Assembly (NCBI RefSeq): GCF_003934285.1
Contig: NZ_RQWJ01000003.1
Span: 372,001 to 436,000, forward strand
DNA: 64,000 nt
Direction: 5' to 3'
From: Brevundimonas fluminis
GTDB taxonomy: Bacteria > Pseudomonadota > Alphaproteobacteria > Caulobacterales > Caulobacteraceae
The position numbers and the translations under genes were made by a program. A model generated the notes under the pieces. It did not search any database. It was given only the letters and a program-made list of their open reading frames with translations, and was not told the origin of the DNA. Below are positions 9,136 to 19,105 of this stretch, in pieces; position 1 is the first letter of the stretch, and every line of letters begins with the position of its first letter.

Positions 9136-9570
9136 TCACGCCCGGCCCTGACGCCTGCCCCCTCCCTTCCGCCCCCGCTCCGGAAACCAGTCGTTCCAGT
9201 CCCGCCCGCCGGTGGGGTCGCGGCGCCACCAGCGCTGGAGGCGTCCGGCCACGTCCGGCTCGCCCACGCCCCAGCGCTCGATCTCGACCGGCAGGCGGTC
9301 GTGGACCACCACGGCCACCGCGCCCGCGGCCAGGCCGCAGCCGGTGCAGCGGAACCGCCCCGCCAGCCACAGCTCGCCCACCGCCGCCGGGCCCAGCGCC
9401 CGCGGCAGGCGGTCGGCCGGCACCTCGCGCCGCCTCCGGCAGGGAAAGCATTCCACCGTCAGCGACATCCGCCCCAGCCGCGCCGCCTCCAGCGTCGTCA
9501 GCTCCGGCGGCGGCATGGGCCGCCGGCCCGATCCGCGTGGCTTCATGTCGGGATGACCCTCCCATTCCAT
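9136..9570 (-). CDS. Small Cys-pair protein of unknown function (zinc-ribbon-like)
   Basis: A 144-residue protein starting at ATG 9570, which overlaps the stop of the upstream gene as TGATG, so translation is probably coupled. It contains two cysteine pairs (VECFPCRRRR near residue 40 and FRCTGCGLAAG near residue 80) that could form a zinc ribbon, and a Trp-rich tail (RLQRWWRRDPTGGRDWNDWF). From its internal Met at 9546 it reads MKPRGSG, and the upstream gene starts MKPSGSG, so the two may be distant duplicates. No known family is recognised. Confidence 0.55.
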   Translation of the reverse strand: MEWEGHPDMKPRGSGRRPMPPPELTTLEAARLGRMSLTVECFPCRRRREVPADRLPRALGPAAVGELWLAGRFRCTGCGLAAGAVAVVVHDRLPVEIERWGVGEPDVAGRLQRWWRRDPTGGRDWNDWFPERGRKGGGRRQGRA

Positions 9571-9833
9571 CACAGCCACCCGCACGGATTGTCGCGGTTC
9601 GCCCGGCCCACCGCCCGGCTGACGTGGGCCGCGCGCGCGCCGCAGCCGCAGACGAAGCGCCGCGACAGCCCGTCCGGCGGCCAGCCGTCGCGCGCCGCGC
9701 CGAACAGGGGCACGGGATCCAGCAGGGCCTCGTGCCCGCAGAAGGGCCTCAGACATCGGACGTGCAGCCGCACGGGCGGCGCGGGATCGCGCATGACGAA
9801 CTCTCGAAACGGGCCCGACCCCGACGGCTTCAT
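9570..9833 (-). CDS. Small Cys-rich protein of unknown function
   Basis: An 87-residue protein with a possible zinc ribbon made of RCLRPFCGH (near residue 27) and FVCGCGARAAHVSRAVG (near residue 62). Its stop overlaps the next gene's start (TGATG). Similar short Arg/Cys-rich genes are often restricted to one genus. Coding is supported by the overlap, the paired cysteines and the shared MKPxGSG start with its neighbour, but I cannot give a function. Confidence 0.5.
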   Translation of the reverse strand: MKPSGSGPFREFVMRDPAPPVRLHVRCLRPFCGHEALLDPVPLFGAARDGWPPDGLSRRFVCGCGARAAHVSRAVGRANRDNPCGWL

Positions 9834-9878
9834 GCCGCGTCCCGAACGCGGGCGCGAGTCAAAATGTTCCTGAAACGT

Positions 9879-10187
9879 TCACAGGTGGGGACGGGGGGTC
9901 GGCGCCGTCCAGCCCGGCGGATACATCTCCGGCGGCAGGCCGGGCGGCGGCGCCTCGCCCGCGGCGACGCGCTCGCGGCTGATCCGGTCGACCAGGCCGG
10001 GCGCGGCGACCCAGGGGCCGTTCGGCGGGGAGTCGAGCCGAACGCGGCGCCACATCTCGCGTCGACACTCCAGCAGCCAGTCGATGGCGCGGACGCGGGT
10101 CCGGAGCTCGTGCATCAGCCGCGCGTGTTCGGCCGGATCGTCGTCTTCGGCCACGCGCGGCGCGCGAGGGGGGCGGGGGTGGGGCAT
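9879..10187 (-). CDS. Small hypothetical protein
   Basis: A 102-residue Pro/Arg-rich protein, first of three tandem minus-strand small genes. The central part (AEHARLMHELRTRVRAIDWLLECRREMW) looks helical and the tail is Pro-rich (PPPGLPPEMYPPGW). No motif or family is recognised. It may be a genus-specific gene. Support is limited to the open frame and its position in the trio. Confidence 0.42.
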   Translation of the reverse strand: MPHPRPPRAPRVAEDDDPAEHARLMHELRTRVRAIDWLLECRREMWRRVRLDSPPNGPWVAAPGLVDRISRERVAAGEAPPPGLPPEMYPPGWTAPTPRPHL

Positions 10188-10772
10188 GCGGCTCCGTCTC
10201 TTTCTCCTTCTCGCACGAGGGGAGAAGGACGCGTTTCGACGCCCCCGCGCCGGACGGCGCGGAGGTGGGGAGGTGGGCGGAGCGGCGGGCGCGAGGCCCG
10301 GGATGGAGTAGGTGTACCGTTTCGGCTTCGCGTGACGCTCCGCGCGCGGGGTTTTCCGGCAGCTTGCGGCGGGTGGCGCTGTTTGCGCCTTACCGCAGTC
10401 GCCCCCGGCGGGCAGGGGGCGCCGGCGGCGCCCTCCTGGAACGGTCCGGGTATCCCCCCCGACCCTTGCCCGGGATCATCTCTTGGTGACCCCGATCGGC
10501 TTCGTTGTTCGGGCCTACCGTTCGCCGCGCGGCGGCTCACTGCTTGAGGCCGGAAGGCCCGTCGCGGCGGACGCCGAATGGCGACGGAGGGCGCGTCCAA
10601 CAAACCCCGCTCCCCACGCTCCCGCCGCCGCCTCGGAACGCCGGCCGAGCGCACCTCCCCGAGCGACGGGACGGGCAGAGGGTGGGGGATGCGGGAACCG
10701 ACGGCGGAGGAAAGGCGCGAGAAAGGGGACGGGCGTTGAAGGGAAAGGGGAAACGGGGAGGCGTCGTCGCAA
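10188..10772. other. Gene-free stretch of 585 bases
   Basis: I see no convincing gene on either strand. Open frames here are low-complexity Arg/Pro shadows caused by high GC. Short imperfect inverted repeats occur near 10203-10228 (CTCCTTCTC...GGGAGAAG), and a degenerate relative of the dispersed repeat may lie at about 10513-10543. No promoter, RNA gene or transposon end is evident. The length is unusual for this compact genome. Confidence 0.5.
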
Positions 10773-11290
10773 TCAGCCGCCCGACGGCGCCGCATCCAGA
10801 CCCTTTTCGCGATAGTCGGCCAGCGCCGGCGCGTCCTTCGGCGGCGGGTCGCGCTCCAGATCGGCGATCAGGGCGTTCATCTCGGCGATCTCGCGGACCT
10901 GGGCTTCGATGATGCCGTCGGCCAGGTCGCGCACGCGCGGGTCGCGGATGCGGGCGCGCTCGCTGGTCATGATCGCGATGGAGTGGTGCGGGATCATGGC
11001 CTTCATATAGCTGACGTCGTCCACCGTCCGCTGGCTGCGGACCAGGGCCAGACTGCCGGCGAAGACCAGGGCGGCACAGCCCAGGATGATCAGGTTCAGC
11101 TGCCGGTCCCGGTACATGCCCCACATGAAGCCGAGCATGACGACCGCCATGGTCGCCCCCATGACCAGGGCCATCCACAGCCGCGTCTGACTGAACCGCA
11201 CGTGCTCGATCGCATAGGTGTTCAGGTACATCGCCCGAACATGATCACGGTCGAGGCGACGATCATGGCCGCGAAGCGGCGATAGCTCAT
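10773..11290 (-). pseudogene. DUF305 membrane protein, apparently broken by a one-base frameshift
   Basis: Reading from ATG 11290, which has GGAGG just upstream, gives a membrane-type N-terminus (MSYRRFAAMIVASTVIMFG) that hits a stop after 22 codons. From 11231 a second frame continues MYLNTYAIEHVRFS and runs 152 residues through a transmembrane pair and a DUF305 domain (MKAMIPHHSIAIMTSERA, the metal-binding MIPHH motif). The two parts join naturally if one base is restored in GGGCGATG near 11232-11236, giving about 172 residues. The 11231 ATG lacks a Shine-Dalgarno sequence. It is either a real inactivating deletion, a sequencing error, or a gene that starts at 11231 and is shorter than usual. 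Confidence 0.7.
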
Positions 11291-11342
11291 TCCCTCCGGC
11301 ATGGGGGGGGAATGGGGGAGGGAGGGGAGGGTTCCGGGGGGC

Positions 11343-11597
11343 TTAGAGGCGGTACCGTATGGTGAGCGATGCACCCTTGCCCTTTGGCGGCTCGCTGACG
11401 ACCTCGTCGCCGCTCCGCATCGCCGCTCTCATGACCTCACAGCAGGATGGCATCCGATGCTCGCCGCTCGGGTACTCGCCCACGGAGCGATGTAGCTCGC
11501 CCGCGTTGATCTCGACCTCTGCCGCGCCCCGCGTTCTGGCGCGGCGAAGCTGGGCCGAGAGTTCTTTCCTGAAGTCGTCAGAGTTGGGTGCTGGCAT
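11343..11597 (-). CDS. 84-residue protein linked to the DpnI-like endonuclease
   Basis: A short protein starting at ATG 11597, two bases after the stop of the DpnI-like gene, so the two form an operon. After a helical start (DDFRKELSAQLRRARTRG) it carries the motif VEINAGELHRSVGEYPSGEH, then RMPSCCEVM and GKGASLTIRY. From memory, this INAGELHR...HRMPxCCxVM module occurs next to or fused with HNH-type restriction enzymes; I cannot verify that here. An accessory role in restriction is therefore an inference. Confidence 0.65.
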   Translation of the reverse strand: MPAPNSDDFRKELSAQLRRARTRGAAEVEINAGELHRSVGEYPSGEHRMPSCCEVMRAAMRSGDEVVSEPPKGKGASLTIRYRL

Positions 11598-11599
11598 CT

Positions 11600-12403
11600 C
11601 TAGGCCCCGAAGTTGACGGCCCGACGATAGGCGCCTCGCCCGGTGAACTCCAGCCAGCCCCGGTCGCGGAGCACCTGAAGCTGCTGCCTGATCTTGGGGC
11701 GGACGTTGCGGTTGTCGGGATAGAGGGCCGACAGCGCCGCCTCGTGGGCATAGACGTCGTCCAGCGTGAACTCGGGCCGGCCCACGGCCTCGACCGCCTT
11801 CATCACGGCCAGCAACCAGCCGCGCGCGTTCAGGCCAGCGTCCTTCAGGAACAGGGTGGAGCGCCAGCGGTCCAGCACCTCGCCCTTGGGCACGTGGGCG
11901 CCGCGCGCGATCAGGGGGATGCGCCCCGACGCCGGCACCTGGCCGATCAGGATGTTGCACCCCTGCCAGCCCGCGCGCCGCGCGGTCGGCGACAGCGGCT
12001 TGCGGGCCTGAATGACGTCGGGGGTGAAGAAGTGGCGGGGCACCACGATCAGGTCGGTGACGGTCCGCGCGCCCGGGTCATAGCTCATGGCGAACAGGCT
12101 GGGATTGTTGCGCTCCGACAGCCGCCGCATCATGGCGCCATAGGCGCCGTCGGGGATCGACCGACCCAGCCCGCCGGCCTTGGCCTTCAGCTCGAATTCC
12201 TCGGCGCAGGCGTCGCAGACGAAGTCGCCCACGGGGGAGTTGTTCGGCAGTTGTCGCAGCCGCTCCGCGCCGCAAGCCGGACAGAACAGATGCGCGGCGG
12301 CCCAGCCCTCGGACAGGGCGCGGACGTTCTGGGTCGGCCCGCGATAGACGGCCTGCTCCTCGGCGAAGCCGAGCGGGCTCCAGCTGTGATCGTCCTCGGC
12401 CAT
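11600..12403 (-). CDS. DpnI-family type IIM restriction endonuclease (Gm6ATC-dependent in known members)
   Basis: A 267-residue DpnI / Dam-replacing-protein relative. The N-terminal PD-(D/E)xK nuclease has a zinc finger (C41-x2-C44 and C63-x2-C66). Its catalytic residues D60, E71 and K73 have exactly the 11 and 2 spacing of DpnI D53/E64/K66. The surrounding text matches the family: LSEGWAAAHLFCPACG, LPNNSPVGDFVC and EEFELKAKAG. The C-terminal 75 residues (LDDVYAHEAALSALYPDNRNVRPKI...LQVLRDRGWLEF) form the winged helix that also reads methylated DNA. Known members cut DNA methylated at GATC and therefore need no protective methylase. The host methylase CcrM modifies GANTC, which is never GATC, so this enzyme would attack DNA from Dam-positive donors without self-damage. 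Confidence 0.9.
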   Translation of the reverse strand: MAEDDHSWSPLGFAEEQAVYRGPTQNVRALSEGWAAAHLFCPACGAERLRQLPNNSPVGDFVCDACAEEFELKAKAGGLGRSIPDGAYGAMMRRLSERNNPSLFAMSYDPGARTVTDLIVVPRHFFTPDVIQARKPLSPTARRAGWQGCNILIGQVPASGRIPLIARGAHVPKGEVLDRWRSTLFLKDAGLNARGWLLAVMKAVEAVGRPEFTLDDVYAHEAALSALYPDNRNVRPKIRQQLQVLRDRGWLEFTGRGAYRRAVNFGA

Positions 12404-12430
12404 GCCGCAGCATGGCGAACCTTGGGTTAG

Positions 12431-12649
12431 TCAGGCCTTACCGCGCGTGTAGCCGTCGATGTCGTTGCCGTTCTTGTCGATGGCGGACATGCGGACGGCG
12501 TCGAACTCGGTCACGCCGCCCTCCTGCCAATCCACCTTCACTAGACCCTCATAGGCCAGATCGACGGCCTCCTCAGCGGTGCGGGCTTTGACCTTACAGG
12601 TGTAATCGACGTAGGCGTCGACGCGCGACAGGATGGTGAACGTCGGCAT
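12431..12649 (-). CDS. Small hypothetical protein (phage-like)
   Basis: A 72-residue acidic protein (MPTFTILSRVDAYVDYTCKV, then RTAEEAVDLAYEG and IDKNGNDIDGYTRGKA). GGGAG lies eight bases before the ATG. The style resembles small conserved proteins on phages and integrated elements. It is 27 bases upstream of the DpnI-like gene on the same strand and may share its message. No function can be assigned. Confidence 0.65.
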   Translation of the reverse strand: MPTFTILSRVDAYVDYTCKVKARTAEEAVDLAYEGLVKVDWQEGGVTEFDAVRMSAIDKNGNDIDGYTRGKA

Positions 12650-12729
12650 TGCGGTGGCTCCCGATTGGACGATTCAGGGATCCACAACAATGGGTTAGGC
12701 GCAAGAGGGGCGCGTTCTGGTCCTCCGCG

Positions 12730-12983
12730 AGCGCGCGGCAAGATGCCCGCACCGAGCCGCCGGGTCGGCGCCGCGCCAACAAGATCGAGACGCGCAAGCG
12801 CGAGCACAGCCACAAGCCGGACGAGCAGTACGAACCTATCGAGCGTGCACCCCGCCCGACTATCTGGAACGGTTCGCCCGGGGAGAGCGGCCGGGCCGGG
12901 CCGTGTGGGGCAATCAGGCGGACCAGACCTATGCGCCGATGTGGAAAACGTATGCTTACAACTCGGCGGCCGCGGCAGAATAA
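12730..12983 (+). pseudogene. Remnant of an MT-A70-family N6-adenine DNA methyltransferase (C-terminal end, frameshifted)
   Basis: One frame reads ARTEPPGRRRANKIETRKRE and continues HSHKPDEQYEPIERA. After a one-base loss near 12848-12853 another frame continues PDYLERFARGERPGRAVWGN, then QADQTYAPMWKTYAYNSAAA, to a TAA at 12981. The order (RKREHSxKPDEQY, then LExFARGERPGxAVWGNQ, then YAPxWxTYA) is the diagnostic C-terminus of phage-type MT-A70 adenine methyltransferases. The catalytic DPPW half is absent upstream, so the gene is dead. It lies on the opposite strand from the DpnI-like gene, about 330 bases away. Confidence 0.8.
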
Positions 12984-12985
12984 AT

Positions 12986-13009
12986 GGGGTGCGACCTAGG
13001 TCGCACCCC
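12986..13009. terminator. Perfect 24-bp palindrome after the methyltransferase remnant
   Basis: A perfect inverted repeat (each arm GGGGTGCGACCT, with no unpaired loop bases in the sequence) starts three bases after the remnant's stop codon and is followed by TTAA. Its place suggests the original terminator of the methyltransferase gene, kept after the gene decayed. It could also be a protein-binding palindrome. Confidence 0.6.
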
Positions 13010-13053
13010 TTAACCCAAACATCGCGGCGTGAGGCCTGAGTTATCTAGGCCGG

Positions 13054-13209
13054 TCACCAACGCTGATGCCGGGAAGTTGGGTATTTGGTGCTCGACAGCA
13101 CCTTTCCTGAGCTGCGGCTCGTCGTAGTCGTTTGACGACAGCCGTCTGAGTAGCGAGTGGTCTTGGTGCAGGAGTTGCCGTTATGGCGGTAAGTCGTTTT
13201 ACCAGACAT
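13054..13209 (-). CDS. 51-residue Thr/Ser-rich phage-type small protein
   Basis: The ATG at 13209 has GGAG nine bases upstream. The product (MSGKTTYRHNGNSCTKTTRY, then SDGCRQTTTTSRSS) resembles short YRHNGNSxTKTTRYSDG-type proteins of unknown function often seen on prophages and islands. Base composition is lower in GC than the surrounding chromosome. Short length keeps confidence modest. Confidence 0.45.
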   Translation of the reverse strand: MSGKTTYRHNGNSCTKTTRYSDGCRQTTTTSRSSGKVLSSTKYPTSRHQRW

Positions 13210-13298
13210 TTTTCTTCGCTCCGCTGGACTCTGTCGATGCGACAGCAATGTACTGTCTCAATCCTCGAGATAGGGTCCAACAGGCCAAACCGAAAACA

Positions 13299-13730
13299 TT
13301 ACGAGGCAAGGACTGCGTCAAACATTTCCACAACGGTTTCGGGGCTGGAAACACCGGCCAGTTTACCTGCGAGTGCGGCAAGCAGAGGACCGAATGAGGC
13401 AGTAGGGCTACTCGCGAACTCCAGCACTACGTCTCGCTTCAGATCGGTTGGAAGCGTCCGCCCGCCCGGAGAGTGAAAAACCTTGAGCCATGTGTCTGCG
13501 CGCATTGGCTGGCCCTTTGCCAGCCGCTCGAACGACTCTTCGGAGATGTGGATGTATGCGCTGACGCGCTTGCGGTTTTTGCTGAGTTGCTCGGATAGAC
13601 GACTATAAATTCGCAGCCGCCTATCCCTTCCCTCGTATGGGTCCGGATCGACTTTATGGGAGGGATTGCTCGAACGCTCCGGGAGTTCTGCCTCCCGAGC
13701 GGACACCGCGCAATCGAATTTGGGGGGCAT
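13299..13730 (-). CDS. Hypothetical island protein with possible DNA-binding helix region
   Basis: A 143-residue protein. The ATG at 13730 is chosen over one at 13766 because GGAGG lies seven bases upstream. Residues about 35-80 (RIYSRLSEQLSKNRKRVSAY, then IHISEESFERLAKGQPM) are predicted helical and may contain a helix-turn-helix-like fold, but the match is weak. Codon use and GC content differ from the neighbouring housekeeping genes, in line with transfer. An AT-rich inverted repeat sits about 100 bases upstream. Confidence 0.6.
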   Translation of the reverse strand: MPPKFDCAVSAREAELPERSSNPSHKVDPDPYEGRDRRLRIYSRLSEQLSKNRKRVSAYIHISEESFERLAKGQPMRADTWLKVFHSPGGRTLPTDLKRDVVLEFASSPTASFGPLLAALAGKLAGVSSPETVVEMFDAVLAS

Positions 13731-13828
13731 AGTATGTCCTCCATTCGCCGTCGAAGGATTCGACAATGGCGGACGACGATGGTTACCACAGATGCCGAAT
13801 GCTGCAATGCGTCATGGGTGACATAGCC

Positions 13829-13858
13829 TTACACATTGTTGCGAGCGTTAATGTGTAA
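13829..13858. promoter_or_regulatory. Inverted repeat TTACACATT-N12-AATGTGTAA
   Basis: Two perfect 9-base arms (13829-13837 and 13850-13858) separated by 12 bases, in the AT-rich gap between uvrB and the gene starting at 13730. The position about 100 bases upstream of that gene and the symmetry suggest a dimeric repressor site, or possibly an element end. No protein can be named. Confidence 0.45.
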
Positions 13859-13956
13859 CGGAGTCTGCGTTGTCGTTTGGTTCTTAGTGTCGACTTGCTC
13901 CCTCCGGCGGTCTCCTCTCGGCAGACTAACGGTTCTTCAGCTTCGGAAACGCCCCC

Positions 13957-16296
<2,340 letters not shown>

Positions 16297-16424
16297 GAAC
16301 GCGAAGATAGGTCCGGCGAGGGGCTGACGCCAGACGAACGCGCGGGGCGGGGAGGGGATGCTGACGGCAGGTGGCGGGAGGGTGCGCCCCATCCCCGCCG
16401 CGAATCCCGGTACCCTCCGCGCTC

Positions 16425-17177
16425 ATGCGCCGCACCGTTTCCGCCCTCGCCCTGCTGCTGCTGACGGCCTCCTGCTTCGGAGGGCCGAATCCGCCGCCGC
16501 CGGGGTGGAGGGAGCGGCCGGCGGCGCCGACGGTGGCGTCGCCGACGGGGGTGCGGGCGGAGAGTTTCGCGACGTCGGGGATCGTGGACGGTCGGCTGGA
16601 CGGCGCGACGCGGGGGCGGGTGGACGAGGCCGGGGGGCATCTGGGGCTGTGTCTGGCGGAGCTTGAGGCGGCGCGGGTGACGTTCACGCCGGTGCCGGAC
16701 AAGGTGATGACCGAGACCTGCGGGCTGACGGGGGCGGGGACGCTGGACGTCGACCGCGGCACAGTGGCGCGGCTGCGGCCCGCGGCCCCGGTGATGACCT
16801 GCCAGACGGCGCTGGCGCTGTCGGTGTGGCGGCGTCAGGTGGTCGAGCCGGCGGCCCGCGAGATCTTCGGCCAGGACGTGGTCGAGATCGTGCACATGGG
16901 GACCTATTCCTGCCGCTCGGTGTCGAACCGGCCGGGCGCGCGGCCAAGCGCGCATTCGCGCGCGGCGGCGGTGGATTTCGCCGGGGTGGTGCTGCGCGAC
17001 GGCACGCGGATCATGGTCAAGGACGACTGGTACGCGGAGACGGAGAAGTCGCGCTTCCTGAAGCGGATCCGCGACGAGGGCTGCCGGGTGTTCGGCACGG
17101 TGCTGAGCCCCGACTATGACGCGCCGCACCAGGACCACCTGCATCTGGAGCCGGGCGGGCGGGCGTTCTGCCGGTGA
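16425..17177 (+). CDS. Extensin-family lipoprotein
   Basis: A 250-residue exported lipoprotein with lipobox LTASC near residues 13-17, a Pro-rich linker, then an extensin-like C-terminal domain (PF06904 type). Family marks are CLAELEAARVTFTPVPD, MTCQTALALSVWRRQVV, VVEIVHMGTYSCRSVSNR, AHSRAAAVDFAGVVL and HQDHLHLEPG. The His/Asp pattern recalls D-Ala-D-Ala carboxypeptidase (VanY/EnvZ-like) folds, so action on peptidoglycan is plausible but unproven. The start is at ATG 16425, immediately before the signal sequence. Confidence 0.9.
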   Translation: MRRTVSALALLLLTASCFGGPNPPPPGWRERPAAPTVASPTGVRAESFATSGIVDGRLDGATRGRVDEAGGHLGLCLAELEAARVTFTPVPDKVMTETCGLTGAGTLDVDRGTVARLRPAAPVMTCQTALALSVWRRQVVEPAAREIFGQDVVEIVHMGTYSCRSVSNRPGARPSAHSRAAAVDFAGVVLRDGTRIMVKDDWYAETEKSRFLKRIRDEGCRVFGTVLSPDYDAPHQDHLHLEPGGRAFCR

Positions 17178-17235
17178 GGGGCAGCAGGTCCGAAAGCCGC
17201 CGGACGCGGCTGCGCCGGCGCGGCAGGATGGGCGG

Positions 17236-17763
17236 GTGACGCCGACGCTGACCCTGTCCGTCCTGCCCAGCCCGATCGGGCCGCTGGCGGTCGCGTGCGA
17301 CGGGGAGGGGCGGGTGCGCGGGGTGAGCTTCGACGGCGACCGGCCGGACGGGCTGGCGCGGACGATGCAGCGCGAATGGCCGCAAGCGGCGCTGGTGGGC
17401 GGTTCGGCGCCGGAGCCGGTGCGGCGAGGCCTTGCGGACTATTTCGCCGGCGACCGGGCGGCGCTGGCGCGCGTGCCGTGGACGCTGGACGGGGCGGCGG
17501 GCGCGGACGGGTTTCAGGGGCGCGTCTGGCGGCTGCTGGCCGAGGTGCCGGCGGGCGCGACGATCAGCTATGGCGAGACGGCGAAGCGGGCCGGGGAGCC
17601 GGGGGCGGCGCAGGCCGCGGGGACAGCACTGAACCGCAATCCGATCCCGCTGATCCTGCCGTGCCACCGGGTGGTGGGGGCGGACGGATCGATGACCGGC
17701 TTCGGCGGCGGGCTGGAGCGCAAGACCTGGCTGCTGCGGCACGAAGGCGCCCTCCTCATCTAG
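17236..17763 (+). CDS. ogt: Methylated-DNA-[protein]-cysteine S-methyltransferase
   Basis: A 175-residue suicide enzyme that takes the alkyl group from O6-alkylguanine in DNA onto its own cysteine. The active site LILPCHRVVGADGSMTGFGG and the preceding helix-turn-helix (FQGRVWRLLAEVPAGATISY) are intact. The GTG at 17236 is the only start that gives a family-like N-terminus (LTLSVLPSPIGPLAVACDGE). It lies 58 bases after the extensin-like gene. A second such gene is found at 22733; the two are clearly different in sequence, so this is not a recent duplication. Confidence 0.92.
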   Translation: MTPTLTLSVLPSPIGPLAVACDGEGRVRGVSFDGDRPDGLARTMQREWPQAALVGGSAPEPVRRGLADYFAGDRAALARVPWTLDGAAGADGFQGRVWRLLAEVPAGATISYGETAKRAGEPGAAQAAGTALNRNPIPLILPCHRVVGADGSMTGFGGGLERKTWLLRHEGALLI

Positions 17764-17802
17764 GCCCTTTCGCAGGCGCGAAATGCCTCCTAGCTTGCCG
17801 GA

Positions 17803-19098
17803 ATGACCCCGCCCGCATCCCCGACGTCGTCGCGCAGCTTCTTCTCGTCCCTGAGCCTGTGGGTTCTGCTGGCGCTGGTCGGCGGCCTGGCGGCGGGGGC
17901 GGCGGCCAGCGAGTGGGGCCTGCCGGGCGGGGCCGGCACGGCGGACATGATCTCGGCCCTGGGCGCCCTGTGGCTGAACGCGCTGAAGATGACCATCGTG
18001 CCGCTGGTGTTCAGCCTGCTGGTGACGGGCATCGCCTCGATCGCCGACGCGGCGCGGACCGGGCGGTTGGCGGCCAAGGCGATCCTGTGGTTCGCCATCC
18101 TGATCACTTTCGCGGTGCTCTACGCCTATGTCGCCAACTTCGGCCTGCTGGCGATCTGGCCGGTGGACGAGGCGGGCGCGGCGGCGGTGCGGGCCGGGGC
18201 CCCGGCGCCGCCCGAGGGGCTGGGGCCGGGGGCGCCGTTCAGCGAGTTCTTTAAGACCCTGGCGCCGGCCAACCCGATCCGGGCCGCGGCCGAGGACGCC
18301 ATTTTGGGGCTGGTGGTGTTCGCCGTCTTCTTCGGCTTCGCGGCGACCCGCCTGCCCGACCGTCTGCGCCTGCCGCTGGTGAGCTTCTTCGAGGCGGTCG
18401 GCGAGACCATGATCGTCATCGTGCGCTGGGTGCTGACGGTCGCGCCGGTCGGAGTGTTCGCCCTGGCCATGGGCGTGGGGCTGACGGCCGGGATCGGGGC
18501 CGCCGGCGTGCTGCTGCAGTACGTGTCGGTGCTGTCTCTGGTCCAGATCGGGCTGATCCTGCTGTGCTACCCGTTGGTGGTGGTCTTCGGACGGGTCGGT
18601 CTGGCGCGGTTCGCGCGGGCCGCGGCGCCGGCGCAGGTGGTGGCCTTCTCGACGCAGTCGTCGCTGGCGAGCCTGCCGGTGATGGTCGAACGGGCGGTGG
18701 ACGCGCTGGGCGTGTCGCGGGCGACGGCGGGTCTGGTCCTGCCGCTGGCGGTGGCCGTGTTCCGCATCACCAGCCCGGTCGCCAATCTGGGCGTGGTCAT
18801 CTGGTGCGCCCACGTGTTCGGCGTGGAGGTGACGCCGGCGGCCATGGCGGCGGCGGGACTGACGGCCGTTCTGGTGTCGATCGGCTCGGTGGGCCTGCCC
18901 GGACAGGTCAGCTTCTTCGTCTCGATCGCGCCGATCTGCATCGCCATGGGCGTGCCGCTGGAGCTGCTGCCCATCCTGCTGGCGGTGGAGGTGATCCCCG
19001 ACATCTTCCGCACGCTGGGCAACGTCACGGCCGATCTGGCGGTGACGCGGATCGTGCAGGGCGGAGACGCGGTCGAGGAGGCCGACCCCGCGATCTGA
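17803..19098 (+). CDS. Dicarboxylate/amino acid:cation symporter (DAACS family)
   Basis: A 431-residue inner-membrane transporter of the GltP/DctA/GltPh family that couples uptake of dicarboxylates or acidic amino acids to Na+ or H+. Typical features are the early helix LNALKMTIVPLVFSLLVTGI, hairpin HP1 with AFSTQSSLASLPVM (equivalent to the SSSxxTLP serine-rich motif), VFRITSPVANLGVVIW in helix 7, and hairpin HP2 (VLVSIGSVGLPGQVSFF). About eight helices are expected. The substrate cannot be read from the sequence. No adjacent metabolic genes help. Confidence 0.92.
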   Translation: MTPPASPTSSRSFFSSLSLWVLLALVGGLAAGAAASEWGLPGGAGTADMISALGALWLNALKMTIVPLVFSLLVTGIASIADAARTGRLAAKAILWFAILITFAVLYAYVANFGLLAIWPVDEAGAAAVRAGAPAPPEGLGPGAPFSEFFKTLAPANPIRAAAEDAILGLVVFAVFFGFAATRLPDRLRLPLVSFFEAVGETMIVIVRWVLTVAPVGVFALAMGVGLTAGIGAAGVLLQYVSVLSLVQIGLILLCYPLVVVFGRVGLARFARAAAPAQVVAFSTQSSLASLPVMVERAVDALGVSRATAGLVLPLAVAVFRITSPVANLGVVIWCAHVFGVEVTPAAMAAAGLTAVLVSIGSVGLPGQVSFFVSIAPICIAMGVPLELLPILLAVEVIPDIFRTLGNVTADLAVTRIVQGGDAVEEADPAI

Positions 19099-19105
19099 CG
19101 CCGGC

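Noticed and set aside
10513..10543. Third copy of the 32-bp dispersed repeat
   Set aside because: Similarity is only partial and needs gaps, so it is mentioned but not annotated as a copy.
12649..12999. Intact 116-codon plus-strand gene
   Set aside because: Only part of this frame resembles MT-A70 text, and the homology continues in another frame, so it is a frameshifted remnant and not a functional gene.
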